Part shown: in pieces, positions 1 to 9,627 of the stretch | How positions within the stretch are numbered: the stretch's first letter is position 1 | Layout: the number at the start of each line of letters is the position of its first letter | Source of the DNA: PLA5 sp040901705 | GTDB lineage: Bacteria > Planctomycetota > Planctomycetia > Pirellulales > PLA5 | DNA length: 64,000 nucleotides | Direction: 5' to 3' | Assembly: GCA_040901705.1 (NCBI GenBank) | Contig: JBBDYI010000290.1 | Location: 1-64,000, forward strand | The notes under the pieces: model-generated | What the model saw: only the letters and a program-made list of their open reading frames with translations | The model's database searches: none | Told to the model about the DNA's origin: nothing | Program-made: the position numbers and the translations under genes

Positions 1-1
1 C

Positions 2-97
2 GCCGACCGCCTCAGCCAAACCAACGCCACCCGGAAGTTCTGGTCCCGCCGCCTAAGCCGCCTGATCGACGCTAGCAGCTATCGCCAAGCCAGCTAG
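2..97 (+). CDS. C-terminal end of an unidentified protein (partial)
   Basis: An open frame enters from the left edge and ends at the TAG at 95-97. The 31 visible codons are rich in Arg, Ser and Ala (ending YRQAS). No domain can be recognised in so short a tail. It is called only because the frame is open from the edge and is followed by an intergenic stretch, so it could be chance. Confidence 0.3.
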   Translation, partial: ADRLSQTNATRKFWSRRLSRLIDASSYRQAS

Positions 98-239
98 AAA
101 AAACAAACCGCGACATGCACCCTTGGAACGGCGTTCATGGAATCTTGTTGCGGCCCAATCGATATCGTGCCGACTCGACCGAATTCGAAGCAATCGAATG
201 TCCAGACATCCGAGCCGCCGGCGACGACGGGTTCACTAT

Positions 240-755
240 TCAAAACACCTTCCGCGTATCCAGCAGCATCGTCACCGGGCCGTCGTTTACCAGTGCCACG
301 TCCATGTGTGCGCGAAACTGGCCCGTCGCCACCGTGATGCCCCTTCGCCGGGCGTGCTCGGTGAACGCCTCATAAAGCTGTTCGGCCAACTCCGGCGGCG
401 CGGCGGCGACGAAACTTGGCCGGCGGCCCTTGCGGCAATCGCCGAGCAGCGTGAATTGGCTCACCACCAGCAGGCCCGCCGGTTCCAACAGCGGTGGTTC
501 CAACGGCGCGGGTTCCGAGGCGTTCGTCGCCGACCGCCCCTCTTGGACGATATCTGCTAGCGAGCGGTTCATCTTGCCGGCCGCGTCGTTGAAGATCCGC
601 AGCTCGACGATCTTGTCGGCCAGTTGTACAGAGTCGCTCGGTGTGTCGTCCGCGGCGACACCCAACAGGACGACCAATCCGTAGCCGATTCGGCCGACAA
701 CCTCGTTGTCGACGGTGACGCTGGCTTGGGTGACTCGCTGGATGCAGGCACGCAT
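240..755 (-). CDS. dtd: D-aminoacyl-tRNA deacylase
   Basis: Removes D-amino acids and glycine mischarged onto tRNA; a cytoplasmic proofreading enzyme of the DTD fold. The family signatures are present: MRACIQRVTQASV at the N-terminus, SQFTL at residues 99-103 followed by GDCRKGRRPSF, and NDGPVT at 157-162, which carries the Gly-cisPro motif that excludes L-amino acids. The protein has 171 residues against the usual 145-150. The excess is a Pro/Glu/Leu-rich segment at about residues 72-94, just before the SQFTL strand, where most homologues have a short loop. It stands alone on the minus strand, divergent from the large gene at 1088. Confidence 0.93.
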   Translation of the reverse strand: MRACIQRVTQASVTVDNEVVGRIGYGLVVLLGVAADDTPSDSVQLADKIVELRIFNDAAGKMNRSLADIVQEGRSATNASEPAPLEPPLLEPAGLLVVSQFTLLGDCRKGRRPSFVAAAPPELAEQLYEAFTEHARRRGITVATGQFRAHMDVALVNDGPVTMLLDTRKVF

Positions 756-1087
756 GGGGAGGACGTGGGCCAGAGGTGAGCGATAAATGATAAGTGAGGG
801 CCGAAGATTCGATGACCGGAAACGTGCAACATCTTACAGCTATTCACCGGGTTCCTGAGCCCCGACCCCTGCGCACTCCCCAGCCCCTCCCAGTCGACAC
901 TGCGCCGCGATCCGTTTTCGCAAAATACCTCCACGACTTTGAGAGCCTTTCCCGCGGCGGCCGCCCTGGCCTGTCCCGAATCGCTGCTGCGGACCAGGCA
1001 GACTGTTCCGTCGGGTCGTCGCGGGTGGTATTTTAGAGAGATTCGCTAGTCCCACCATTACTATCCCGCCCGGCTAGAGGTCTTTCC
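756..1087. other. Divergent intergenic region, dtd / PVC dehydrogenase
   Basis: The 332 bases must carry both divergent promoters, but no convincing -35/-10 pair or operator is visible. A C-rich stretch at about 852-896, with repeated CCCC-type blocks, resembles the degenerate intergenic repeats seen at 17.0, 17.45 and 44.5 kb. AGAGG at about 1075-1079 is a plausible ribosome binding site for the start at 1088. Confidence 0.5.
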
Positions 1088-4000
1088 ATGTCGACTGTCG
1101 CAATGTCGCGTTGTTTCGCGTTGAAAACTCACTCGATGGCGGTCGCTTCCGCCGCGATTATCGCCGCGTTGCTGCTCGCCGCAGCCAGCCCGGCCCAACA
1201 AGCCGCCGCTGTGAAAGACGACGATGCGAAACCTGCCGCTAAAGACGACGCCGCGAAGAAAGACGCTCCTAAGCCCCAAGGCGTTCTCCCCGTCGGCAGC
1301 GACGGCAAACCGCTGAACCTCGACTTCGAAACCGGCACGCTCAAGGACTGGACCGCCGAGGGCGACGCCTTCAAGGACCAACCGATCAAGGGCGAGATCG
1401 ACCAGAACCGCGAGTTCGGCGACGGCAAACGCGCCCGCATGCAGGGCGAATACTGGATTGGCGGCTACGAAAAATACAAAGACCCGCCGACCGGCACGCT
1501 GACCAGCGCGTCGTTTAAGGTGACGCATCCGTTCGCCGCGTTCCGCGTCGGCGGCGGTTCGTTCCGCGAAACCCGCGTCGAACTGGTCCTCAAGCAAACC
1601 GGCAAGCCGTTCCTGATCGTGTCGGGCCAGAACCAGGAAGACATGCTGCCCTACGTCGCCGACCTGCGCAACCAAAAGGGCCGCGAAATCTTCATCCGCA
1701 TCGTCGACCAGCACACCGGCGGCTGGGGCCATGTGAACTTCGACGACTTCCGGTTCTATGACAGCAAGCCGTTCTTCGACACCACCGGCCTGCCCTCGAA
1801 GCAAGACGTCTATCTCCACGCCGGCCTGCCGCCGGACGAAGCCGCCAAGGCGATGACGCTGCCCAAGGACTTCCGGGCGATCGCCTTCGCTGGCGAGCCG
1901 GACGTGCATCAGCCGATCGCGATGTCGATCGACGACCGGGGCCGCATTTGGATCGCCGAGGCCTACGAATATCCCGTCCGCGCGCCGGAAGGCAAAGGCC
2001 GCGACCGGATTCTGATCTTCGAGGACACCGACAATGACGGCAAGTTCGACAAGCGGACCATTTTCTACGAAGGCTTGAACCTGGTGAGCGGCATGGAAGT
2101 CGGCTTCGGCGGCGTGTGGGTCGGCGCCGCGCCGTACTTGATGTTCATTCCCGACAAGGACGGCGACGACAAACCAGACGCCGAGCCGCAGGTTTTGCTC
2201 GACGGTTGGGCCTATCAAGACACGCACGAAACGTTGAACGCCTTCATCTGGGGGCCGGACGGCTGGCTCTACGGCTGCCACGGCGTGTTCACGCACAGCC
2301 GCGTCGGCAAGCCGGGCACGCCCGACAAAGACCGCACGCCCATCAACGCCGCCGTGTGGCGCTATCATCCCACGCGGCACGTGTTCGAGGTGTTTGCCCA
2401 CGGCACAAGCAACCCGTGGGGCGTCGACTTCGATGAGTACGGCAACTGCTTCATCACCGCCTGCGTCATTCCGCATCTGTACCACATGATCCAAGGCGGC
2501 CGCTATGAACGCCAAGGCGGCGAGCACTTCAATCGCTACACCTACGACGACATCAAAACGATCGCCGACCATCGGCACTATGTCGGCGGCAATCCGCACG
2601 CCGGCAACAACCGCAGCGACGAAGCCGGCGGCGGCCACGCCCATGCCGGGGCGATGATCTATCAAGGCGGCATCTGGCCGGAAGAATATCGCGGCAAGAT
2701 ATTCATGAACAACATCCACGGCCAGCGGATCAACATGGACATCCTCAAGCCGAGCGGCTCCGGCTTCATCGGCAGCCACGGCCAGGACTTTTTGCTCTCC
2801 AACGACCTGTGGTCGCAGATTCTCAATCTTCGCTACGGCCCGGACGGCAATGTTTACATGATCGACTGGTACGATGTAAACGCCTGCCACCACGGCAACG
2901 TCGAAGGCCACGACCGATCGAACGGACGGATTTTCAAGATCGTTTACGAGGACGGCAAAGACAATCCATATGCCCGCCGCTTATCGGGTTTGCCGCTAGC
3001 ACAGATCGGCGACGTCGATCTTGCGAACATGGTTGAGGAGAAGAATGAGTGGTTTGTCCGCACGGCGCGAAGATTGTTACAGGAGCGTGCGGCGAAGCGC
3101 GACATACAAGCGAATGCAATCAATGCTCTCGTTCTAATCGCTGCAAAACATAAGGACGAAACGCGCCGTTTAAGAGCACTTTGGTCATTACATGCGATTG
3201 AGACTTCTACGCAGACACGCCTTGGCGAGCGGACGGAAGTTCTCACGGAAGAGGTCTTAGAAACGGCTTTGGCTGACGCGTCGCCGGCTGTTCGCGGTTG
3301 GGCGATCCAACTTTGGGCCGATAGTCGTGTCTCCGACGGCAAGGAGGTCCACAACACGTCACGTCAGTTATTAGCGAAAGCCGCGACCGCCGCTTCAAAG
3401 GATTCCTCGCCAATTGTGCGGCGTTTTGGCGCTTCGATGGCAATGCGTTTGGAAGGTCTTGGCACGCACATCATCGAAGAACTCGTGAAGGCCGAAGACG
3501 CCGACGACCACAACCTCCCGCTGATGTACTGGTACGCCCTGGAACCGATCGCCGCGGCCGATCCGGCCAAGGCGCTGGAAATCGCCGGCAATGGCAAGAT
3601 TCCGCTGCTGGTCAACTTCACCGTCCGCCGGATCGGCGCGATGAACACGCCGGAATCGCTGGCCACGCTCGTGGACTTCCTGGGCAAGCAAGGCACGCCG
3701 GCCGAGCAGCTTTCCGTGCTCAGCGGCATCAACACCGCGCTGCGGGGCCGCCGCAAGGTCGAGGCCCCCGAGTCGTTCGCTGACGTGTACGCCAAAGTCG
3801 CCCGGACCAAGAACGATCAAGTCCAGTCGCAGCTTCGCCAACTGGCCGTCACGTTCGGCGACGCCCGCGTGCAAGACGCGATGCGGGCGATGCTCTCCGA
3901 CAAAACGGTCGACGTGGTGATTCGCCGCGACGCGCTCACCTCGCTCGTCAAAGCCAAGGACAATCAACTTCTCGGCGTGCTCATCAAGCTGCTCGACGAA

Positions 4001-6529
4001 GATGCCCTCCGGGCCGACGCGATCCGCGCGATGGCCGGCTACGACGATCCGCGCGTCGTTGTCACGCTCACGTCGATCTACAAGCGTCTCAACCCGGCCG
4101 ACAAACGGGCGGCCCTCTCCACGCTGTCCTCGCGGGTCAGCTACGCCCAGGTGTTGATGAGCAATCTCGCCGCCAAGGAGATCGCCGCCACCGACATCAC
4201 GGCCGATCTCGCCCGGCAACTGCGAAACTTCGACGACCCGGCGATCAACAAAGCCCTCGACCAATACTGGGGCACGGTCCGTGATTCCGACGCCGATCGG
4301 GTGAAGATCATCGCCGGCTACAAAGCGATGCTCGAAGCAAAACCGCCGGCCGAAATCGACGTCACCCACGGCCGGGCCGTGTTCGTCAAGACCTGCTCGC
4401 AGTGTCACACGCTGTTCGGCGCGGGCGGCAAGGTTGGCCCGGAACTGACCGGCTCGAACCGGGCGAATCTCGAATACATTCTCTCCAATGTGCTCGACCC
4501 GAGCGCCGTGATGGCCAAGGAGTATCTGCCCACGCTGATCCGCACGGTCGACGGCCGGCAGATCACCGGCATCATCAAGACCGAAGATGAGAACTCGCTC
4601 ACCGTCCAAACGGCCGAGGAAGTTCTCATTCTCAGCCAGGAAGACGTCGACGAACGCAAGCTCGGCGACAAGTCGATGATGCCCGACGATCTGCTAAAGC
4701 CGCTCACCGAAGCCGACGTGCGGGCGCTCGTCACCTATCTCGCCAGCAGCAAGCAAGTACCGATCCTCGCCAACGCCGAGAACGTCAAGGGCCTGTTCAA
4801 CGGCAAAGATCTCACCGGCTGGGTCGCCGATGAGAAACTGTGGAGCGTCGAGGATGGCCAGATCGTCGGCCGCACCTCGGGCATCAAGCAGAACGATTGG
4901 ATCAAGAGCGAATACGTGTTGTCCGATTTCCACTTCACGTGCCAGGTCAAGCTGGTCGACAACGCCGGCAACAGCGGCATCCAGTTCCGCAGCGAAATGC
5001 TCGACGACGGCGAAGTAAAAGGCTATCAGGCCGACATCGGCGTCGGCTGGTGGGGCAAGCTGTATGAAGAACACGGCCGCGCGCTGCTGTGGAAAGAGTC
5101 CGGCGAGAAGTTCGTCAAGCCCGGCGAGTGGAACACGTATGAAATCATCGCCGACGGCAGCCACGTCCAGACGAAGATCAACGGCAATGTGTGCGTCGAC
5201 ATGGACGACCCCGCAGGCGCGCGGTCCGGGGTCATCGCGTTCCAGCTTCATGCCGGCGGCGCGACGGACGTCTATTACAAGGACATCTCGGTGACACTAA
5301 TCGGCGCGGCTGCGGCCAATGCCAACGCCGAGGGCAAGAACGCGGCCGCATTCCCGGCCTCGAAGCCGCTCGCCGACGGCCAAAAAATCACCTGGAAGAA
5401 AACCGTTCTCGACGACAAGTTCCGCAGCGAGGGCGTCTGTGCCGGCGACTTCAACAACGACGGGAAACTGGACATCGCCGCCGACAACGTTTGGTTCGAG
5501 GCACCCGACTGGAAAATGCACCCGATCGCCGAGAAGCCCGAGACGTTCGACCCGAAGGTCTATAGCCACTCGTTCGTCAACGCGGCCGACGACATCAACG
5601 GCGACGGTTGGCCCGATCTGATCGTCGTCGACTTTCCCGGCACGCCGACGTGGTGGTTCGAGAACTCGAAGAAGGCCGGCGAGCCGTGGAAGCAGCACAT
5701 GATCGCCCCGGTGACGAACAACGAGAGTCCGGACTATCTCGACGTGGACGGCGACGGCGTGCGCGATCTGCTGCACGCCTGGCTGCCCGGTAGTTTCATG
5801 GGATACGCGCGGCGGCCGAGCGATGATCCGGCGGGCCGCTGGCTGCTTACGCCCATCTCCACCGACAAAGCGCCCAGCACGGACAAGTTTTCGCATGGAC
5901 TCGGCCTGGGCGACGTCAACGGCGACGGCCGCAAGGACGTCATCGTCACCGCTGGCTGGTGGGAAGCGCCGGAAGATCGCGCGAAGACGCCGTGGACGTT
6001 TCACAAGGTCGATTTCGGCGCGGCATGCTCGCAGATGATCGTCTACGACTTCGACGGCGACGGCGACAACGACGTGCTGTCGTCGAGCGCCCACGGCTTC
6101 GGCATCTGGTGGCACGAGCAGAATCCTGTGTCATTTGGCGGTAACGGCGTGGGCGACATTCCTGACAATGGCGTGAAACCCCGCGAAACCGAATGGGCGA
6201 CGCACGAGATCGACAAGAGCTACAGTGAGACGCACGCCAATGTGCTGGCCGACATCAACGGCGACGGCCTGCCGGATTTCGTCACGGGCAAACGCTGGTG
6301 GAGCCACGCCGGCGGCGGTCCTGGCGGCGACCAACCCGCGGTGCTCTATTGGCACGAGCTACAGCGCAAAGACGGCAAGCCGGTCTGGACCCGCCACGAG
6401 ATCGACCCTGAGCAAAAAAGCGGCGTCGGCACGGCGTTCGAAGTCGCCGACGTCAACGCCGACGGCCTGCTCGACGTGGTGATCTCGAACAAGCACGGCA
6501 GCTTCTACTTCGAGCAGGTCCGCGAGTAA
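1088..6529 (+). CDS. Secreted PVC-type dehydrogenase with HEAT-like, haem c, DUF1080 and FG-GAP domains
   Basis: A modular exported oxidoreductase of 1813 residues. A signal peptide lies at about residues 1-40; Met17 is an alternative start. It is followed by a planctomycete-specific N-terminal beta region. The PVC putative membrane-bound dehydrogenase propeller (about 265-610) contains Asp-rich loops such as DTDNDGKFDK. Next come helical HEAT-like repeats (about 640-1080), a haem c module with CSQCH at 1103-1107, a DUF1080 (3-keto-disaccharide hydrolase/LamG-like) domain starting GLFNGKDLTGW (about 1237-1405), and FG-GAP/VCBS calcium-type repeats (about 1440-1813). Family knowledge suggests periplasmic sugar oxidation coupled to haem electron transfer; the substrate is not known. 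The part encoded by about 2980-3440 has clearly different codon use from the rest. A palindromic repeat follows the stop. Confidence 0.9.
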   Translation: MSTVAMSRCFALKTHSMAVASAAIIAALLLAAASPAQQAAAVKDDDAKPAAKDDAAKKDAPKPQGVLPVGSDGKPLNLDFETGTLKDWTAEGDAFKDQPIKGEIDQNREFGDGKRARMQGEYWIGGYEKYKDPPTGTLTSASFKVTHPFAAFRVGGGSFRETRVELVLKQTGKPFLIVSGQNQEDMLPYVADLRNQKGREIFIRIVDQHTGGWGHVNFDDFRFYDSKPFFDTTGLPSKQDVYLHAGLPPDEAAKAMTLPKDFRAIAFAGEPDVHQPIAMSIDDRGRIWIAEAYEYPVRAPEGKGRDRILIFEDTDNDGKFDKRTIFYEGLNLVSGMEVGFGGVWVGAAPYLMFIPDKDGDDKPDAEPQVLLDGWAYQDTHETLNAFIWGPDGWLYGCHGVFTHSRVGKPGTPDKDRTPINAAVWRYHPTRHVFEVFAHGTSNPWGVDFDEYGNCFITACVIPHLYHMIQGGRYERQGGEHFNRYTYDDIKTIADHRHYVGGNPHAGNNRSDEAGGGHAHAGAMIYQGGIWPEEYRGKIFMNNIHGQRINMDILKPSGSGFIGSHGQDFLLSNDLWSQILNLRYGPDGNVYMIDWYDVNACHHGNVEGHDRSNGRIFKIVYEDGKDNPYARRLSGLPLAQIGDVDLANMVEEKNEWFVRTARRLLQERAAKRDIQANAINALVLIAAKHKDETRRLRALWSLHAIETSTQTRLGERTEVLTEEVLETALADASPAVRGWAIQLWADSRVSDGKEVHNTSRQLLAKAATAASKDSSPIVRRFGASMAMRLEGLGTHIIEELVKAEDADDHNLPLMYWYALEPIAAADPAKALEIAGNGKIPLLVNFTVRRIGAMNTPESLATLVDFLGKQGTPAEQLSVLSGINTALRGRRKVEAPESFADVYAKVARTKNDQVQSQLRQLAVTFGDARVQDAMRAMLSDKTVDVVIRRDALTSLVKAKDNQLLGVLIKLLDEDALRADAIRAMAGYDDPRVVVTLTSIYKRLNPADKRAALSTLSSRVSYAQVLMSNLAAKEIAATDITADLARQLRNFDDPAINKALDQYWGTVRDSDADRVKIIAGYKAMLEAKPPAEIDVTHGRAVFVKTCSQCHTLFGAGGKVGPELTGSNRANLEYILSNVLDPSAVMAKEYLPTLIRTVDGRQITGIIKTEDENSLTVQTAEEVLILSQEDVDERKLGDKSMMPDDLLKPLTEADVRALVTYLASSKQVPILANAENVKGLFNGKDLTGWVADEKLWSVEDGQIVGRTSGIKQNDWIKSEYVLSDFHFTCQVKLVDNAGNSGIQFRSEMLDDGEVKGYQADIGVGWWGKLYEEHGRALLWKESGEKFVKPGEWNTYEIIADGSHVQTKINGNVCVDMDDPAGARSGVIAFQLHAGGATDVYYKDISVTLIGAAAANANAEGKNAAAFPASKPLADGQKITWKKTVLDDKFRSEGVCAGDFNNDGKLDIAADNVWFEAPDWKMHPIAEKPETFDPKVYSHSFVNAADDINGDGWPDLIVVDFPGTPTWWFENSKKAGEPWKQHMIAPVTNNESPDYLDVDGDGVRDLLHAWLPGSFMGYARRPSDDPAGRWLLTPISTDKAPSTDKFSHGLGLGDVNGDGRKDVIVTAGWWEAPEDRAKTPWTFHKVDFGAACSQMIVYDFDGDGDNDVLSSSAHGFGIWWHEQNPVSFGGNGVGDIPDNGVKPRETEWATHEIDKSYSETHANVLADINGDGLPDFVTGKRWWSHAGGGPGGDQPAVLYWHELQRKDGKPVWTRHEIDPEQKSGVGTAFEVADVNADGLLDVVISNKHGSFYFEQVRE

Positions 6530-6561
6530 CAAGCTATCTACAAGAATCGCCGAGGATACTT

Positions 6562-6636
6562 ACTGTAGGAGGCGAATCCTTTCGCCGACGGAGCGGCAAA
6601 GCGAGTGTCTCGGCGAAAGGATTCGCCTACTACAGT
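6562..6636. repeat. Palindromic intergenic repeat, family A, copy 1
   Basis: Two 27-base arms (6562-6588 and 6610-6636) are inverted copies with one mismatch, separated by 21 bases. The core of each arm is GGCGAATCCTTTCGCCGA or its complement. There is no T-run, so it is not a standard terminator. The same arms recur at 42026-42100, and one diverged arm lies at 53983-54013, so this is a dispersed REP- or MITE-like element. It sits between the PVC dehydrogenase gene and pabB. Confidence 0.9.
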
Positions 6637-6730
6637 GGGAACAACAAGCTCATTCTTTGTGGATAGCCTCTAACAAGTCCGCGAGTAACCTGGCCGCGCG
6701 ACGTGGCGTCCCGGCGGTTCGTTTTACGGA

Positions 6731-8245
6731 ATGAGTTCGGAAAGCTCGCCGCCGATGACATCGCCCGAAGACGTTGCCGCCGCCGACTTTCCACTGGTCG
6801 CCGAACTGCGGCCGATGCCGGAAGCGGAAGCCGTGTTCTTGGCGCTCGCGTCGCTGCCGCACTGCGCGTTCTTCGACAGCGCGCAGAGGCACCCCGAGTT
6901 GGGCCGCTACTCGTTCGTCGCGGCCGATCCGTATGCATTTGTCGTCGAGCACAACGAGGGCTGCGCAGCGGCAACGCGTGGCAGTGGCCTGCCGGAAGAA
7001 ACGACGTTCGACCGACTGCGAGCGAGATTTCGGCGTCATAGCCAGCGCGACGGATCGCCGCTCGTCCGCCCGCGAGCGGATTTGCCGCCGTTTCAAGGCG
7101 GCGTGGCGGGCTGGTTTTCGTACGAACTGCTGCATCAGCTCGAAAAAGTTCCGCTTGCGCGATTCGACGAGTTCGACGCGCCGCGACTCGCGCTCGGTTG
7201 GTACGACACCGTCGTGGCATTCGACCACGCCTGGCATCGGGCGTGGATCGTTTCGCAGGGCCTGCCGGAAACCGACCCCGCGCGACGCCGACGCCGCGCG
7301 GAGGGGCGACTCGCATGGTTCGCCGAACGGTTGACGACGGCTAGCGAACCGCCGCAACTCAACGCGACCGAACCGGACCGCTACGTCGCGCCGTCCCAGT
7401 TGGCGCCGCAATACCCGATCGACGCCCCGCCCGGTTTGACGAGCAACTTTTCCCGCCGCGGCTATCTCGACGCGGTTGCCCGAGCGATCGAGTATATTCG
7501 CGCCGGCGACATGTTTCAGGTCAACCTCTCGCAGCGGCTGTTGTATCCGGCCGCCGAGCACGCCGCGGCGCTGTACTTGCGATTGCGACAGCGCAACCCC
7601 GCGCCGTTCGCGGGCTACTTCGACGCCGGCGAGTTTCAGATCGCCAGCGCGTCGCCAGAGCGTTTCCTGGCGGTCCGCGGTCGCGAGGTCGAGACGCGGC
7701 CGATCAAGGGGACGCGGCCGCGACTGGCCTTGCCGGAGGCCGATTTGTACGCCGGCGACGATCTGCTGGCGAGCGAAAAGGACCGCGCCGAGAACGTGAT
7801 GATCGTCGATTTGCTGCGCAACGATCTGTCGCGCGTGTGCCGCGACGACAGCGTCCGCGTCACGCAGCTTTGTCGCATCGAGACGTATCAATTCGTGCAA
7901 CATCTCGTGTCGGCGGTGTGCGGAACGCTTCGCGGCGACGCGACGGCGATCGACCTCTTGGCCGCGGCGTTTCCCGGCGGGTCGATCACCGGCGCGCCGA
8001 AAGTGCGGGCCATGCAAATCATCGCCGAGCTGGAACCGACCACCCGCGGACCGTACTGCGGATCGCTGGGCTATCTCGGCTTCGACGGCGGCATGGACAC
8101 GAATCTTCTCATCCGCACCGTGACGGCCGGCCGCGGCTGGTGGCAAGCGCCGGTCGGCGGCGGCATCGTGGCGCAGTCGACGCCCGAGCGCGAATACGCG
8201 GAAACGTGGCACAAGGCCGAAGGACTGCTGCGAGCGTTTCGTTAG
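6731..8245 (+). CDS. pabB: Aminodeoxychorismate synthase component I
   Basis: Converts chorismate, with ammonia from the PabA glutaminase, to 4-amino-4-deoxychorismate for folate synthesis. The chorismate-binding fold is complete: GDMFQVNLSQRL, SPERFL, ETRPIKGTRPR, EKDRAENVMIVDLLRNDL and FPGGSITGAPKVRAM. The PIKGT motif, with Lys326 in the position of the PabB active-site lysine, separates it from anthranilate synthase TrpE, which has PIAGT. The 504 residues are slightly more than usual because of an N-terminal extension. No strong ribosome binding site precedes 6731; Met9 (6755) is an alternative start. No pabA or pabC is adjacent. Confidence 0.92.
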   Translation: MSSESSPPMTSPEDVAAADFPLVAELRPMPEAEAVFLALASLPHCAFFDSAQRHPELGRYSFVAADPYAFVVEHNEGCAAATRGSGLPEETTFDRLRARFRRHSQRDGSPLVRPRADLPPFQGGVAGWFSYELLHQLEKVPLARFDEFDAPRLALGWYDTVVAFDHAWHRAWIVSQGLPETDPARRRRRAEGRLAWFAERLTTASEPPQLNATEPDRYVAPSQLAPQYPIDAPPGLTSNFSRRGYLDAVARAIEYIRAGDMFQVNLSQRLLYPAAEHAAALYLRLRQRNPAPFAGYFDAGEFQIASASPERFLAVRGREVETRPIKGTRPRLALPEADLYAGDDLLASEKDRAENVMIVDLLRNDLSRVCRDDSVRVTQLCRIETYQFVQHLVSAVCGTLRGDATAIDLLAAAFPGGSITGAPKVRAMQIIAELEPTTRGPYCGSLGYLGFDGGMDTNLLIRTVTAGRGWWQAPVGGGIVAQSTPEREYAETWHKAEGLLRAFR

Positions 8246-8473
8246 GCGAGAAGTTCGCCGATGCCGCAGCGAAGCGATTCGAGCGCACGCAATCCGGCGG
8301 CGGGCAGTCCGTGCACAGTCGCAACGAATTTTCCGCATCGCGGCGATTGCGTGCTGCGGCCGCAATCGTTGGTCCGATACTTTTGCCACAGGTATCGGCG
8401 CAACCGTGGCCACATGCGCGGCAGACGAACTTGCCCAGGCGGAAAAGTTTACGCGAGACGAAGGAGCGAACAG

Positions 8474-9577
8474 ATGCAACGTGGAATCGCGGCATTGATC
8501 TGGGCGGCGGCATTGGCGACGTGCCATGCTCCGCGAACCGCGGCGGCACAGGACAACCGCCAGCACACCGAAGAACGCGGCCATGAAATGCACGACGAGG
8601 GCGATTCCGATCACGACAACGTCGCCGCGGATCATAGCGACCACGATCGCAACGGCGGCGGCTGCCGATGCGACGGACGTTATCATGCTCGATTCGCTCC
8701 GGACGATTTTCCAGAACCGTTCGGATTCTCGCTTCGCGAAGGCTGGTTCGACGAGCTGCCGCATTCGCATTTCAGCCGCCTCGGCACGCCGCAGATCCAC
8801 TTCTTCTTCGTCGAGCCAGCCTATCCCGACCACGATCTGTTCGTCGACTTCATCTACACGCGGACCGACGAAGGGAAGGAATACGAAATCGCAACGGAAC
8901 TCGAGTTGGCGTTCACGCGGCGGATCGGCCTCGTGATCGAAGTGCCCGGAGTCGTGCTGGATCCGCTCGACGCGCCGCAGCGGGAAGGTTTTGGCGACCT
9001 GGTCATCGCGCCGCGGTTTTTGCTGGCGGACTTCGACCGATTCATGATGTCGTTCAACTTGGAAATCGCCACGCCGACGGGCGACGCCGATCGCGGGCTG
9101 GGGACGGGCGAAACGGTTCTCGGCCCGTCGCTGACCGGTTGGCTCGACTTGGGTAATTGGTGGACGAGCGGCTTTCGACTTGGCGTTGAAACGGGATTGG
9201 AATCGGGCGAAACGGAAATGGCCTACGACTTCGCGTTGGCGCGCACGTTTTGCGGTCCAGCGCTGTTCGGCCATCGCTGCGGACGTTGCGGCGGCCGCGC
9301 TTCGCACGACGATCACGGCCACGACGAACATGGCCACGGCGATCACGACGACGAGGAGCACCACTTTCCGGCGGGCATGACCAGTTTGATCGCCGAGATC
9401 AACGCCCGCACGTTAACCTCCGGACCCGACGACGGCCGCTCGACGGCGGAACTGCTGTTCGGAGTTTCGTACTGCATCAGCGAGCACATGCAACTTCGCG
9501 TCGGCTACCAATTTCCGCTTTATCGGCCGAGCGATTTGGAAGAACGGATCGTGACCGGCGTGATCTGGCACTTTTGA
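8474..9577 (+). CDS. His-rich outer-membrane beta-barrel protein, possibly metal-related
   Basis: A 367-residue exported protein. The start at 8474 is chosen because AAGGAG lies seven bases upstream (8461-8466) and the protein then opens with a signal peptide (MQRGIAALIWAAALATC, followed by TAAAQ); the frame is open much further upstream. After the signal comes a His/Asp-rich segment (about residues 28-60). Then follow alternating amphipathic strands typical of PF13557-like (MetA-pathway) or transporter-type outer-membrane barrels (for example LVIEVPGVVLDP and FGDLVIAPRFLL). The protein ends in an aromatic strand, VIWHF. A second loop at about 277-297 is almost entirely His, Asp, Gly and Glu. 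Metal binding (Zn, Ni or Co) is inferred from these loops; no metal pump is adjacent. Confidence 0.7.
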   Translation: MQRGIAALIWAAALATCHAPRTAAAQDNRQHTEERGHEMHDEGDSDHDNVAADHSDHDRNGGGCRCDGRYHARFAPDDFPEPFGFSLREGWFDELPHSHFSRLGTPQIHFFFVEPAYPDHDLFVDFIYTRTDEGKEYEIATELELAFTRRIGLVIEVPGVVLDPLDAPQREGFGDLVIAPRFLLADFDRFMMSFNLEIATPTGDADRGLGTGETVLGPSLTGWLDLGNWWTSGFRLGVETGLESGETEMAYDFALARTFCGPALFGHRCGRCGGRASHDDHGHDEHGHGDHDDEEHHFPAGMTSLIAEINARTLTSGPDDGRSTAELLFGVSYCISEHMQLRVGYQFPLYRPSDLEERIVTGVIWHF

Positions 9578-9627
9578 AGCGCCCGCGACCGTTGTCCGGC
9601 GCCCTCCGGCGTTGGCGATACGAATTG

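Noticed and set aside
1061..2911. 616-codon minus-strand frame opposite the PVC dehydrogenase gene
   Set aside because: Val/Ala/Asp/Arg-rich shadow translation of a confirmed gene; no domain. The same applies to the long antisense frames at 3395-4609, 5297-6115, 6650-9364, 10288-11061, 14082-15218, 15215-17080, 17564-19222, 21552-22610, 25602-26681, 31721-33406, 42802-44406, 48123-50006 and 52523-53818.
6562..6636. Family A palindrome as an intrinsic terminator of the PVC dehydrogenase gene
   Set aside because: There is no T-run after either arm, and the same element is found upstream of another gene at 42026, so a dispersed repeat explains it better.
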